A stretch of DNA of 64,000 nt, taken from positions 1 through 64,000 of the forward strand of contig SLUK01000002.1 of the NCBI GenBank assembly GCA_004340125.1, read 5' to 3'. Both the position numbers and the translations under genes were made by a program. The notes below the pieces were generated by a model. It searched no databases. It was not told the DNA's origin and worked only from the letters and a program-made list of their open reading frames with translations. This document shows, in pieces, positions 1 through 8,366 of the stretch. Numbering within the stretch: the first letter of the stretch is position 1; each line of letters starts with the position of its first letter. This stretch comes from Harryflintia acetispora. Lineage in GTDB: Bacteria > Bacillota > Clostridia > Oscillospirales > Ruminococcaceae.

Positions 1-146
1 TTTCCCCTGAAAACAGGAAAAACCAGCCCGTTTTTCAGGCTGGCCGCGGCAAAAATGCGGGATTGGCAAAGGTGTAGGTTTCTGCAACACCTGTGTTGCT
101 TTCATTATTCCATATCCCGGCTGAAAATGCAACAAAAACCGGCAGG
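1..146. other. Intergenic edge with short hairpins, no gene seen
   Basis: No convincing coding sequence is visible here. Two small stem-loops occur, a CCTG/CAGG stem at 6-17 and a CCAGCC/GGCTGG stem at 23-43. They may belong to the 3' end of a gene outside the window. Confidence 0.4.
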
Positions 147-180
147 AAAGGGCCCGGCAGCATTAGCTGCCGGGCCCTTT
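147..180 (-). terminator. Intrinsic terminator of the leftward HAD-to-zinc-ribbon operon
   Basis: A perfect 14-bp GC-rich stem (AAAGGGCCCGGCAG paired across a 6-nt loop) lies just past the stop of the zinc-ribbon gene. T-rich sequence occurs on both sides, so it could act in both directions. Confidence 0.75.
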
Positions 181-188
181 CCCACTTT

Positions 189-644
189 TTATTTTTGCTC
201 TCCAAAAATCTGTGCGCCGCAGCGGGAACAGTAATCCCACTCGCCCGCCTCGATTTTGTTCTTGGCCCCGCAGGAAGGGCAGCGCAGCGTAAGGCTTTGC
301 CTGCCCGCGCTTTTGGGCGGGGAGGGGGAGTCCGCCCTGGCCCCGGGCCGCTCCCTTGCCGGCCGGCCGCCGACCTGCTCCCGGAATTCCTTAAACTCGG
401 CCTCGGAGACCGGGAACTCCTCGCCGTTTTCCACCTTGAAACAGGCGGTGCTGCCGTTGACCGTCTTCTGGGTATAAGTGACGCTGACGCCGTCCACCGT
501 TCGCTCATAGGTTTTGGTGCTGCTTTGATACGCTTTTGCCTGCTCGAAATCGAGGTCCGGTGGAAGCCCGATCGCTTCCAGCGCGGCCCGGAAGCGCTCT
601 TCATTTGTCTGCCGCGGCTCTTTGTCTTTTTTTCTTCCAAACAT
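189..644 (-). CDS. Hypothetical zinc-ribbon protein
   Basis: This 151-residue protein is not a family I recognise by name. Its N-terminal part is charged and soluble, and a Pro/Ser/Arg-rich linker occupies roughly residues 90-118. The C-terminus carries a zinc-ribbon pattern, CPSCG followed about 18 residues later by CSRCG, which predicts one structural zinc. No signal peptide is visible. The ATG at 644 is preceded by a GGGGGAA ribosome site. It is the last gene of an apparent four-gene leftward operon, 14 bp after the metallo-hydrolase gene and just before a strong terminator. A nucleic-acid or protein-binding role is only a guess. Confidence 0.75.
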   Translation of the reverse strand: MFGRKKDKEPRQTNEERFRAALEAIGLPPDLDFEQAKAYQSSTKTYERTVDGVSVTYTQKTVNGSTACFKVENGEEFPVSEAEFKEFREQVGGRPARERPGARADSPSPPKSAGRQSLTLRCPSCGAKNKIEAGEWDYCSRCGAQIFGEQK

Positions 645-658
645 ATCCGTTCCCCCGC

Positions 659-1441
659 TTATTCGTAAAACTGCGGCGCGCGCCGCACCGTCTGCCAGAA
701 ATCCCAGTCGTGGGGGAAGAAAACCTTTGCGCCGTACTCCTTTTGCAGCCGCCGCACCCGCTCGATCGAGGCGAGCAGCAGCTCCCGGTCGTAGGGGCTA
801 CGCGCGGGGACGGCGGGCGGGCCGTAGTTTTCGGCGGTGTAGACCGCGTCCTGGGGGAAGAGCAGCGTGCCGCAATCCAGCTGCACGAGCATACCGAGCA
901 GCCCCGGGGTGTGCCCGGGCAGGCTCAGAAGCTCCACCCCCGGCGCGAGGGTGTAATCCCCCTCGATGAGGTGGTATTCCTTCACCGGCTGTTCGAGGTC
1001 ATTTTTGATGTAGCCGCCGTGGCGCTCTGGATCGCTGACCCGGTGGGTCTCGCTCAGCGCGTGGAGGAAATCCGCCTTGGGCGCGTAGACGTCGGCGTGC
1101 GGGAAGAGGTAGATCCCGCCCAGGTGGTCGAGATGCAGGTGGGAGATCACCACCGTTTTGATCTCCCCGGGCGTGGTATTGCACAGCGCCAGCTGGCGCT
1201 CCAGCCGCTGGGAGGGCTCCTGGGTCAGCGGGAAGGCGCGCTGCATGTTCTGCGGCCAGTAGCCCTTCATCGCGTCGGGGTGGCAGCCGGTGTCGTAGAG
1301 GATTTTCCCCTGCGGATGATCGATCAGCACGGCAGGCACGGGGAGGCGGACCGTTTCCTTGGGCGCGTCCCCGCCGCGGTAGACGATCCCGCCCTTGTCC
1401 GCCAAAAGGGTGCCGGTATCGAGCAGATAGACCTTCATCAT
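659..1441 (-). CDS. Metallo-beta-lactamase fold hydrolase (AHL lactonase-like)
   Basis: The 260-residue product is a metallo-beta-lactamase fold hydrolase of the N-acyl homoserine lactonase (AttM/AiiA) type. The metal-binding motif is HLHLDH at residues 101-106. Further ligands are His177 (in LPGHTPG), Asp198 (in FPQDA) and a late His in FPHDWD, so the dinuclear zinc site looks complete. I chose the ATG at 1441, which follows AAAGGA at good spacing; the open frame continues upstream inside the neighbour, but that part is not needed. The gene is 11 bp downstream of the nuclease-like gene in the same operon. The substrate is unknown: lactonase activity is known for relatives, but many clostridial members act on other esters. 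Confidence 0.85.
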   Translation of the reverse strand: MMKVYLLDTGTLLADKGGIVYRGGDAPKETVRLPVPAVLIDHPQGKILYDTGCHPDAMKGYWPQNMQRAFPLTQEPSQRLERQLALCNTTPGEIKTVVISHLHLDHLGGIYLFPHADVYAPKADFLHALSETHRVSDPERHGGYIKNDLEQPVKEYHLIEGDYTLAPGVELLSLPGHTPGLLGMLVQLDCGTLLFPQDAVYTAENYGPPAVPARSPYDRELLLASIERVRRLQKEYGAKVFFPHDWDFWQTVRRAPQFYE

Positions 1442-1452
1442 GACCATTCCTT

Positions 1453-2241
1453 TCATGTCCTGGTGCGGTAGAGGTAGCTGTTTTTTTCCTTGCCCACCCG
1501 CTCGACCGCCCCGGTTTGCAGCAGCACGCTCAGCGCCTTCTGGGCGGTGGGGCGGGAGAGGACGGCGACCTTGGCGAAGTCCCGGGAGGTATAGGGCTCG
1601 GGCAGGCCGGGCGGGACCATCGAAAGCCAGCTGCCGGGGGAATCGAGCAGGAGCTCCCCCCGAAGCGAGAGCGGGATGCGCTCGAAGCGGGTGCAGCCCC
1701 GCTTGCGGTCCGCGCTCCATCCGTTTAAGAGCCGGTACTCCTCCATATCCAGAAAGAGAAGCTGGAAGCGCAGCCCCGCGCTCCCGAGCATCGGCCGCAG
1801 CTGATAGAGCTCGTAGAAGGCGTCCCACGGCGCGCCCGTTTTGGGCGAGCGGCGCTTCTCTGTCAGGGAGCCATCCTCCTCGTTTAGCCAGTAGATCCAC
1901 TTGATGCGCGCGATGGGATAGACCACCGTGACCGGCCGCTCGCGCAGGAAGCGATCGAGCTTTTCGCGCAGCCGCCCGAAGCTGCGGGTCTGGATCTCCA
2001 CGATTTCGTTTTCCCGGGCAATGTCCGCGACCCGCCGGCCGATTTTCACCTCGTGCAGCGTCTCGTCGGGCTCAAGATAGCATTTTAGCACGGCGTGCAG
2101 GGTCCGCTCGCCCAGCGTGCCGATCCCGCCCGTGGGGCCCCCGCCGCCTTTGCGGTCGGCGAGCACCTGCTGGCAGACGGTAAAGAAGCGCTCCTGCTGC
2201 GCCGGGGTGGGCGGCGTTACGTCGCCGGGCGGACGGGCCAT
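1453..2241 (-). CDS. Hypothetical protein with possible nuclease-like core
   Basis: This 262-residue soluble protein has no signal peptide or membrane segment. Around residues 43-85 it reads GERTLHAVLK, then an Asp within VADIAR and a VEIQTRSF strand. The spacing recalls a PD-(D/E)xK nuclease core, with Gln replacing the usual lysine. The C-terminal 60 residues (YTSRDFAKVAVLSRPTAQKA) resemble a winged-helix DNA-binding domain. A role on DNA is therefore plausible but unproven. The ATG at 2241 follows AAAGGAG. It sits between the HAD phosphatase and metallo-hydrolase genes with gaps of 34 and 11 bp, so it is probably co-transcribed with them. Confidence 0.7.
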   Translation of the reverse strand: MARPPGDVTPPTPAQQERFFTVCQQVLADRKGGGGPTGGIGTLGERTLHAVLKCYLEPDETLHEVKIGRRVADIARENEIVEIQTRSFGRLREKLDRFLRERPVTVVYPIARIKWIYWLNEEDGSLTEKRRSPKTGAPWDAFYELYQLRPMLGSAGLRFQLLFLDMEEYRLLNGWSADRKRGCTRFERIPLSLRGELLLDSPGSWLSMVPPGLPEPYTSRDFAKVAVLSRPTAQKALSVLLQTGAVERVGKEKNSYLYRTRT

Positions 2242-2275
2242 GGGCAGCTCTCCTTTTATAAAAGTGGCGGATCGC

Positions 2276-2902
2276 CTAAAGCGAAAGGGTCAGCAGATCA
2301 GAGAAGCGGTCGATTTTGGCAGCGTACCCCTTGGGCTGCCCGAAGCCGTAGGAGGCGAACACGAAGGGGACGCCCGCCAGCTGGCAGGCCTCGTAGTCCC
2401 CCTGGGTGTCGCCGACGTAGAAGGCCTCGCGAAGATCGTTGCGCTCGATGATCAGGCGGATATTTTCCCCCTTGGGGCGGCCGGTATTGCCGAAGGACTC
2501 GAAGTCGGTGATATAAGGCTCAAAGCCGTTTTTGCGCATGAACAGCTCGATGTAGCCGCCCTGGCAGTTGGAGACGATAAAGAGCCTGCGGTCCTTCGCG
2601 AGCTGCGGGATCGTCTCCTTGACCCCTTCGTAGAGAAGGCTGCCCTCGTGCTTGGGGATAAAGATTCCCTCGTAGCGTACGCAGTCCTCCATCGCGGGGA
2701 ACTGCTGCTCCAGGGGCAGCTCGCAAAAGACGCTCGCCGCGATCGCGCTCATCGTCTTGCCGAATTCCTGCTTGAGCCGGTCGGATGTGATCGTCCCCCG
2801 GTAGGGGATATGGCAGTCCTTGATCGCCTGGTTCCAGGCCTTGGCTACGACGTGGGTGGTATCCCACAGGGTGCCGTCTACATCGAAGATAATTGCTTTC
2901 AT
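2276..2902 (-). CDS. HAD-family phosphatase (phosphoglycolate phosphatase-like)
   Basis: A 208-residue haloacid dehalogenase superfamily phosphatase. Motif I is DVDGTLWD near the N-terminus and supplies the nucleophile and acid aspartates. Motif II is the Ser in IVSNCQGGY, the lysine lies in GRPKGEN, and motif IV is YVGDTQGDYEAC. A helical cap of the phosphoglycolate phosphatase type is inserted after motif I. Substrate is not predictable; small phosphorylated sugars or glycolates are typical. The ATG at 2902 follows GAGG, and a TATAAT box lies about 45 bp upstream. It is the first gene of the leftward four-gene operon. Confidence 0.85.
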   Translation of the reverse strand: MKAIIFDVDGTLWDTTHVVAKAWNQAIKDCHIPYRGTITSDRLKQEFGKTMSAIAASVFCELPLEQQFPAMEDCVRYEGIFIPKHEGSLLYEGVKETIPQLAKDRRLFIVSNCQGGYIELFMRKNGFEPYITDFESFGNTGRPKGENIRLIIERNDLREAFYVGDTQGDYEACQLAGVPFVFASYGFGQPKGYAAKIDRFSDLLTLSL

Positions 2903-2955
2903 ACGTCAACCTCATTTATTGTTTTCTGGCGTTGCCGGGTACTATTATAACATAA

Positions 2956-3075
2956 GGCATAGTCTTTCCGAAACTACCATATCGGAAGTATTGAAAGCTT
3001 TGCTTTCAATACTTTGGAAAGGGCACAGAATCACTTTTCCGTCCGAAGAAAAGACGGGCGCCCTTTGGCTATGCC
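2956..3075. repeat. Intergenic multi-stem structure containing a dispersed 29-bp hairpin
   Basis: Nested inverted repeats fill most of the gap after cysK. The outer arms are GGCATAG (2956-2962) and CTATGCC (3069-3075). Inside are a perfect 13-bp hairpin (2986-2998 with 3002-3014), AAAGGGC/GCCCTTT (3018-3024 with 3060-3066) and CCGTC/GACGG (3039-3043 with 3053-3057). The 29-nt hairpin at 2986-3014 is the exact reverse complement of 46473-46501. It probably ends cysK transcription, but the complexity suggests a repeat family. Confidence 0.55.
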
Positions 3076-3093
3076 GTATTGGGAATTTTTCGG

Positions 3094-4023
3094 TTAGACT
3101 TCTTTAAACATCGGGGTGGAGAGGTAGCGCTCGCCGGTGTCGGGCAACAATACCACGATCAGCTTGCCGGCGTTCTCGTCCCGCCGGGCGAGCTGGATTC
3201 CCGCCCAGACGGCCGCGCCCGAGGAGATCCCCGCGAGCACGCCCTCCTTGCGGGCGAGCGCGCGCCCGGCGGCATAGGCGTCCCCCTCCTCCACCGGGAT
3301 GATCTCGTCGTAGATCTCGGTATCCAGGTTCTTCGGCACGAAGCCCGCGCCGATGCCCTGGATTCCGTGCGCTCCCGCGGTACCCTTCGAGAGGACGGGG
3401 GAGGCGGCGGGCTCAACGGCCACCACCCGTACCGCGGGATTCTGCTCCTTCAGATAACCGCCGGCGCCGCTGAGGGTGCCGCCGGTGCCCACCCCGGCGA
3501 CAAACACGTCCACCTTCCCCTCGGTGTCCTTCCAGATTTCCGGCCCGGTCGAGCCGCGGTGCGCCGCCGGGTTGGCGGGGTTCTCGAACTGGCCGGGGAT
3601 GAACGCGCCGGGCGAGGCGGCCGCGAGCTCCTCGGCCTTGGCGATGGCGCCCTTCATCCCCTTGGCCCCCTCGGTGAGGACGATCTCGGCCCCGTAGGCG
3701 CGCAGAAGTGCTTGGCGCTCGACGCTCATCGTCTCGGGCATGGTCAGGATCACCCGGTAGCCCCGCCTCGCCGCGATGGCGGCCAGCCCCACGCCGGTGT
3801 TTCCGCTGGTGGGCTCGATGATGACCGAGCCGGGCGTTAGGGCCCCCGCGCGTTCGGCCGCCTCAATCATCGAGAGCGCGACGCGGTCCTTGGCGCTGCC
3901 GGCGGGATTTTGCGACTCCATTTTAGCCACCAGCCGCCCTTTCAGGCTATAGGCTTCCTCGAGGCGGGAAAGCTCCAGCAGCGGGGTGGAGCCGATGAGC
4001 TCGGTAATACTTTGATGAATCAT
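3094..4023 (-). CDS. cysK: Cysteine synthase A (O-acetylserine sulfhydrylase)
   Basis: This 309-residue PLP enzyme makes cysteine from O-acetylserine and sulfide in the cytosol. The Schiff-base lysine is in NPAGSAKDR near residue 43. The phosphate/asparagine loop is PTSGNTGVG, and the glycine-rich PLP phosphate cup is GVGTGGTLSG. Length and order match CysK. The ATG at 4023 has AGGAGG just upstream. It lies 45 bp downstream of the MATE gene on the same strand, so the two may share a transcript. Confidence 0.95.
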   Translation of the reverse strand: MIHQSITELIGSTPLLELSRLEEAYSLKGRLVAKMESQNPAGSAKDRVALSMIEAAERAGALTPGSVIIEPTSGNTGVGLAAIAARRGYRVILTMPETMSVERQALLRAYGAEIVLTEGAKGMKGAIAKAEELAAASPGAFIPGQFENPANPAAHRGSTGPEIWKDTEGKVDVFVAGVGTGGTLSGAGGYLKEQNPAVRVVAVEPAASPVLSKGTAGAHGIQGIGAGFVPKNLDTEIYDEIIPVEEGDAYAAGRALARKEGVLAGISSGAAVWAGIQLARRDENAGKLIVVLLPDTGERYLSTPMFKEV

Positions 4024-4068
4024 TGCAATGACCTCCTTATATGAACCAATATGGACGGATATCCAAGG

Positions 4069-5484
4069 TTAAATCACATGGTGCGCATGCCATTTGTTGC
4101 CGCGAAAGCGCAGCATGAATACCAGCCCGCGCACCCCCCACTCGAGGTTCATCGCCGCCCAGACGCCGATGATCCCAAAGCCGAGCGTGATCCCGAAGAC
4201 GTAGCCCATCACCACCCGGAAGAGCCACATGGTACACATCGAGACGACCGAGGTGAACTTCGAGTCGCCCGCCGCGCGCAGGGCCGAGGGGGTGATGAAG
4301 CTCATCGACCAGAGCAGCGGCTGCCCGATTGCGGTCATGGCCACAATGGTGAAGATGGTGGGCACGATCTCGGCGGGCGGATGGAACAGGGAGACGAGCG
4401 GATGGAAGAGGGGCAGCATGACCGAAGCCCCCAAAATAAACGAGCAGGTGGACAGCCCGATAAAGGACTTGACGAATTTGCGCGCGTCCGCCACATCGCG
4501 CCGGCCCATGCACTGCCCGACCACCGTGACCACGGCGAGGTTCAGCGCGTTCGAGCCGATCTGGAAGAGGTTGGTCAGCGACGAGCAGATGGCGTTGATG
4601 GTCAGCGACAGGGTGCCGAGCCCTACGATGAAGGTCTGGGTGAGCAGCTTGCCGCCGTTGAAGAACATCTGCTCGGCGGCGAAGGGCAGGCCGATGAACA
4701 TGATCCGGCGTTGGATGGCGGGGTCGATTTTGAGCGCATCGCGGATATGGAAGTGCAGGGTGTGGTTGTAAAGGCTCAGATAGAGCAGCGAGATCGCCAT
4801 CCCGATCAGGCGTGAGGCGATCAGCGAGATCACAAGCCCGCGCACCCCCAGGTCGAGGACGGTGATGAACAGGACGTTGAGCAGCATGTAGCCGAGGTTG
4901 GTCACCAGCGAGAGCCCGAGCGAGGACTTGGTCTCGGCCACGCCGCGCAGCGCGCCGCAGCAGGCCTCGACCACCGCGATGAAGGGGTAGGAGACGCAGC
5001 TGCCGATGAGATAGACGCGCGCGTTCTCCATCACATCCTCTTCGGCCTTGCCGAAGAGGACTCCCAGCACCGGGCCGTGGAAGATGATCAGCAGCACGCT
5101 GATGACGAGCGAGAGGATTGCCACCGCCGAAATGGCCTGCGCGGCCGAGCGCACCACCATCTCCTCGTTGCCGCTGCCGCGGTACTGGGCGACCACCACC
5201 GTGCCGCCGGTGGCCACCGCGATGAAAACCTGCAGCAGGAAGATATTGAGCGAGTCCACCATGTTGACCGCGCTGACCGCCGCCACTCCGGAGGTGCTGA
5301 CCATCGCGGTATTGAGCAGGGTCAGGCAGACCACGAAGGCCTGGTCCACCAGGATGGGAATGATCAGGGCGACGATGTCCCGCATCGCAATGCCCTCGCC
5401 CGAAAAATGACGCTCCAAAAATCTGCCGGCACGCACCGGCAGGGGGGATTTGCGCACTGTCTGCAAACCGCTCACGCCTTCCAA
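4069..5484 (-). CDS. MATE-family multidrug/cation antiporter
   Basis: The 471-residue protein has the twelve hydrophobic segments of MATE efflux proteins, arranged as two similar halves beginning near MRDIVALIIPILVDQ and again near residue 255. MATE proteins export drugs or metabolites using Na+ or H+. The longest start is a TTG at 5484 with a weak GAGAAG site; an internal ATG near residue 34 would remove only the cytosolic tail, and comparable family members keep it. A consensus promoter lies at 5543-5571. cysK follows on the same strand. The substrate cannot be deduced from sequence. Confidence 0.9.
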   Translation of the reverse strand: MEGVSGLQTVRKSPLPVRAGRFLERHFSGEGIAMRDIVALIIPILVDQAFVVCLTLLNTAMVSTSGVAAVSAVNMVDSLNIFLLQVFIAVATGGTVVVAQYRGSGNEEMVVRSAAQAISAVAILSLVISVLLIIFHGPVLGVLFGKAEEDVMENARVYLIGSCVSYPFIAVVEACCGALRGVAETKSSLGLSLVTNLGYMLLNVLFITVLDLGVRGLVISLIASRLIGMAISLLYLSLYNHTLHFHIRDALKIDPAIQRRIMFIGLPFAAEQMFFNGGKLLTQTFIVGLGTLSLTINAICSSLTNLFQIGSNALNLAVVTVVGQCMGRRDVADARKFVKSFIGLSTCSFILGASVMLPLFHPLVSLFHPPAEIVPTIFTIVAMTAIGQPLLWSMSFITPSALRAAGDSKFTSVVSMCTMWLFRVVMGYVFGITLGFGIIGVWAAMNLEWGVRGLVFMLRFRGNKWHAHHVI

Positions 5485-5542
5485 ACTTCTCTATCCATAT
5501 GGATATGGTTCCCACGACAGGCCGAGACCTGATTCGGTTTTT

Positions 5543-5571
5543 AGTATAGCACCCGCTTAAAGTGGTTTCAA
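5543..5571 (-). promoter_or_regulatory. Sigma-A type promoter for the MATE gene
   Basis: On the minus strand TTGAAA (5566-5571) is separated by exactly 17 bp from TATACT (5543-5548), about 60 bp upstream of the TTG start. Confidence 0.7.
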
Positions 5572-5591
5572 CGTTTTGCACAAAATAAAAT

Positions 5592-5777
5592 GACCGTAAG
5601 CATAGGCTGCTTGCGGTCCCAAACGTCTGGCTTTTCGCGGGAGGGTGGAGCAAACTCTTTGCTGCCTCCCAATCTTTTCCTAATTATATCCTCCTTTGGC
5701 GGAAAATGCAAGAAAAAGGTCTTTTTTTCGTCTCTTCCCCCCGGAGGGAAGACCGCAAGCAGCCTATGCTAACGGTC
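5592..5777. repeat. 186-bp palindromic element with 27-bp terminal inverted repeats
   Basis: The end arms 5592-5618 and 5751-5777 are 27-bp inverted repeats of each other with one mismatch (GACCGTAAGCATAGG... and its complement). Each arm is itself a near-palindrome with an 11-position stem. The interior holds another hairpin, AGCAAA/TTTGCT nested in GGGAGG/CCTCCC (5639-5670). No open reading frame of note is inside. It sits between the MATE promoter and the Ig-like protein gene. This is typical of a MITE- or BIME-like repeat. Confidence 0.6.
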
Positions 5778-5794
5778 TTATTAAAGGAGGAAAT

Positions 5795-7057
5795 ATGATG
5801 ACGAAACGGCTGACGGCGCTCGCCATACTGGCGCTTCTGCTGGCCCTGCGCCTCCCGGCCGGGGCCGTGGGGGAAAGCGAATATATCATCCTGCCGGTGA
5901 GCGCCCATGACGAGGCCATCGATGGCTTTGCCGTGTCCGCCTCGGGCGGCGGGCGGACCATCGCGGCGGACGCTGCAAAGACGGAAACCGATGGGTGGCA
6001 GTATACCTATTACCTGCCCTTTGAGAACCCGCCGCAGGAGGACACCGACTTCACCATTACCGTTACCTCCAAGCCGAAGGGGCTGTTTGCCGGGCTGAGA
6101 AAGGGGGCCAGCAAGACGGTCACCATGACCTACAACGCCATCAAGGGCCTGACGCTGCAAGGCCCTCACGGGGCACTGGGGAGCGGTCCGCTGTACCTCT
6201 GGAGCGACAGCGCGCCGGGGCAAAAAAACTTCGCGCTCGCCGCCCAGAAAAACCCGGGCGCCGGGGCCACGGGCTCAACGGGCCACCCTTATATGACGGT
6301 GAAAAATTACACCGCCCCGGTGTCCTGGGCTTCGAGCAACGAGGCCGTCTGCACGGTGGACGACAGCGGTTTGATCACGGCGGTGGGGCGGGGGACGGCT
6401 ACCGTTACGGCGAGCGTCTATGGCGGAAAGGTGGCCGCCGCGGCCACCGTGGCGGTGGACGCCTGCCCACCGGACGACAGCGGGAACCCCATCGCGCCGG
6501 ATAAGCTCGGGCAGACGGTAAGCTGGGCGGGGCGCAGCTGGTGGGTCATTGACGAGGACGGTACCAAGTATGGCGGGCAGCCCGGATCGGTGGTGCTGCT
6601 GGCCAACTTCAACGCGGCAAGCAGTATGTTCGGCGGCGACAACGCCTACAGCACGAGCGCGGTGCGCGCGAGCTGCCAGGAGTTCGCGGCAAGCCTGGGA
6701 CCGTCTTGGCAGCAAAAGCTGTCCGCGCACAAGTATGTGGAGGACCTCGCTTGGCTGCCGAGCTTCTACGAAATCTATGGCTATCTCGCGGGTGTGCCGG
6801 ACAGCTACCCCGAAACCAGGCAGTTCTGCCACTTTGCCGACAGCGGAGTGACGGCTAGTACCCCCTCCTTTTATACGCCGGTAGCCGTGGCGTATGCCAA
6901 TGCCGGTTCCCGCGCGTGGCTGCGCTCCCCGGACTCGAGCCTTCCAGTCGCCCCGGTTTATGCCTGTACCGTCCTGCTCCCGTCGGGGGGCGTTACCAGC
7001 ATGGGGCCGGTTGGCACCTCCTATTCGGTGCGCCCCGCGATCATTCTCAATCCGTAA
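5795..7057 (+). CDS. Secreted Ig-like (BIG_2) protein with C-terminal DUF6273 domain
   Basis: A 420-residue exported protein. The first 25 residues form a Sec signal peptide (basic start, LALLLALRL core, AGA cleavage region). Residues about 160-220 form a bacterial Ig-like group 2 domain (VSWASSNEAVCTVDDSG, then TAVGRGTATVTA). The C-terminal half matches DUF6273: WWVIDEDG, WLRSP and the terminal RPAIILNP. No LPXTG or transmembrane anchor is visible, so it may be secreted or held non-covalently. AAAGGAGG precedes the ATG at 5795. Function is unknown; such proteins are common on clostridial cell surfaces. It appears monocistronic. Confidence 0.85.
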   Translation: MMTKRLTALAILALLLALRLPAGAVGESEYIILPVSAHDEAIDGFAVSASGGGRTIAADAAKTETDGWQYTYYLPFENPPQEDTDFTITVTSKPKGLFAGLRKGASKTVTMTYNAIKGLTLQGPHGALGSGPLYLWSDSAPGQKNFALAAQKNPGAGATGSTGHPYMTVKNYTAPVSWASSNEAVCTVDDSGLITAVGRGTATVTASVYGGKVAAAATVAVDACPPDDSGNPIAPDKLGQTVSWAGRSWWVIDEDGTKYGGQPGSVVLLANFNAASSMFGGDNAYSTSAVRASCQEFAASLGPSWQQKLSAHKYVEDLAWLPSFYEIYGYLAGVPDSYPETRQFCHFADSGVTASTPSFYTPVAVAYANAGSRAWLRSPDSSLPVAPVYACTVLLPSGGVTSMGPVGTSYSVRPAIILNP

Positions 7058-7165
7058 AATCCTGGTCCTGTCCGGCGGACGGCTTGTTTCTGCGGGTTGT
7101 GCGGGGTGGTAAGAGTACAATATAGAACAATTTAGAAAATAGACACAAAAACTTGCGGATTTCTC

Positions 7166-7194
7166 TTGACAAAAGCGCTAGCGGAGTATATTCT
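7166..7194 (+). promoter_or_regulatory. Promoter of the fructoselysine cluster
   Basis: TTGACA at 7166-7171, a 17-bp spacer and TATTCT at 7189-7194. The start codon of the deglycase gene is about 63 bp downstream. Confidence 0.65.
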
Positions 7195-7213
7195 ATAGCC
7201 AGAACGGTTTAGC

Positions 7214-7230
7214 ATGTTGTAACACAACAT
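7214..7230 (+). promoter_or_regulatory. 17-bp palindromic operator candidate
   Basis: ATGTTGT-AAC-ACAACAT is a perfect 7-bp inverted repeat placed between the promoter and the ribosome site. HutC-type GntR regulators bind palindromes of this size, and a GntR/UTRA gene lies two genes downstream, so it is the likely ligand. That pairing is inference. Confidence 0.55.
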
Positions 7231-7257
7231 AATACAAGTAAACAGGAGGAATTTGAA

Positions 7258-8235
7258 ATGACTCAGGAACATCTCAACCAGGTCGCCGCTGCGGTAAACG
7301 CGGTTAAGGCGAAGGGCAAAATCAACCACTTCTATCTGATCGCCTGCGGCGGTTCCAAGGCCTTCTTCGGCCCGGCCCAGTACATATTCGACATGGAGAC
7401 CGAGATCCCCGCGACCATCTATTCTTCCAACGAGTTCGTGCATCGTATGCCGAAGGCGCTGGGCAAGGATTCCGTCGTGCTGACCTGCTCGCACAGCGGC
7501 AACACCCCCGAGACTGTGAAGGCCTGCGAGCTGGCCCGCGAGAAGGGCGCCACCACCATCGCGTTCTCCCACCTGGTCGATTCCCCGCTGTGGAAGGCTG
7601 GCGAGTTCGACGTGCACTACAACACCAAGGACGAGGCGGACGACTCCAACGGCCGCGACGCCATGCTCTATGCGGTTGTGTTCGGCATTCTGAACGCCAT
7701 CCAGCCCAATGAGAAATATGAGCGCGCCATCAAGTGCGTAGACAACCTCCCGAAGCTGTTCGCCGCCAACAAGGAGAAATACGCCGCGCGCGCCCAGGAG
7801 TTCGGTGAGAAGTATAAGAGAGCCACCATCCTCTACACCATGGCCAGCGGCGCCAACTATGATGTCGCTTATTCCTTCGCCATCTGCCTGATGATGGAGA
7901 TGCAGTGGATCAATTCCTCCGCGATCCATTCCGGCGAGTACTTCCACGGCCCGTTCGAGATCACCGATTATGACGTTCCGTTCATCATCATCAAGGGCCT
8001 CGACGAGTGCCGCCCGCTCGATGAGAGAGCGCATGCCTTCTGCAAGAAGTTCAGCAAGGAGATCACCCTCATCGATGCCGAGGAGTTCGACATGGACGGC
8101 GTCTGCGACGATCTGAAGGGCTACTTCTGCCCGCTGGTTGCCGGCGTTGTGCTGCGCGACTATGCCGACACCCTGGCCGATCACAGAGGCCATCCGATGA
8201 GCGTGCGCCGCTATATGTGGAGAATGGAGTACTAA
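7258..8235 (+). CDS. frlB: SIS-domain fructoselysine-6-phosphate deglycase
   Basis: The 325-residue protein consists of two sugar isomerase (SIS) domains of the GlmS/FrlB type. The first SIS phosphate loop is LTCSHSGNTPET near residue 80, and the second domain includes the HSGEYFHGPFE segment that closes the active site in this family. FrlB converts fructoselysine 6-phosphate to lysine and glucose 6-phosphate. The adjacent PfkB kinase and GntR regulator match the frl pathway for dietary Amadori products. AGGAGG precedes the ATG. No transporter is nearby, so uptake must be encoded elsewhere. Another deglycase or aminosugar specificity is possible. Confidence 0.8.
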   Translation: MTQEHLNQVAAAVNAVKAKGKINHFYLIACGGSKAFFGPAQYIFDMETEIPATIYSSNEFVHRMPKALGKDSVVLTCSHSGNTPETVKACELAREKGATTIAFSHLVDSPLWKAGEFDVHYNTKDEADDSNGRDAMLYAVVFGILNAIQPNEKYERAIKCVDNLPKLFAANKEKYAARAQEFGEKYKRATILYTMASGANYDVAYSFAICLMMEMQWINSSAIHSGEYFHGPFEITDYDVPFIIIKGLDECRPLDERAHAFCKKFSKEITLIDAEEFDMDGVCDDLKGYFCPLVAGVVLRDYADTLADHRGHPMSVRRYMWRMEY

Positions 8236-8266
8236 TCCATACGCTGAAAATCTGACGATTCAAAAT

Positions 8267-8306
8267 CCAAAAATGAGGCTCGTTTCGTATCGGGCCTCAT
8301 TTTTGG
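8267..8306 (+). terminator. Stem-loop between deglycase and kinase genes
   Basis: A 13-bp stem, CCAAAAATGAGGC (8267-8279) with its complement at 8294-8306. The T-run lies in the stem and the flank is GGGGTTT, so it is a weak terminator or an mRNA processing/stabilising hairpin that sets deglycase:kinase ratio. Confidence 0.55.
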
Positions 8307-8366
8307 GGTTTATAAACCGGTTCGGAGTCATTTCCCCAATATAAAAAAAGAGGAGCTGTATCACCT

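Noticed and set aside
93..1471. Long plus-strand open frames over 93-668 and 536-1471
   Set aside because: They are opposite-strand shadows of GC-rich minus-strand genes with clear motifs and ribosome sites.
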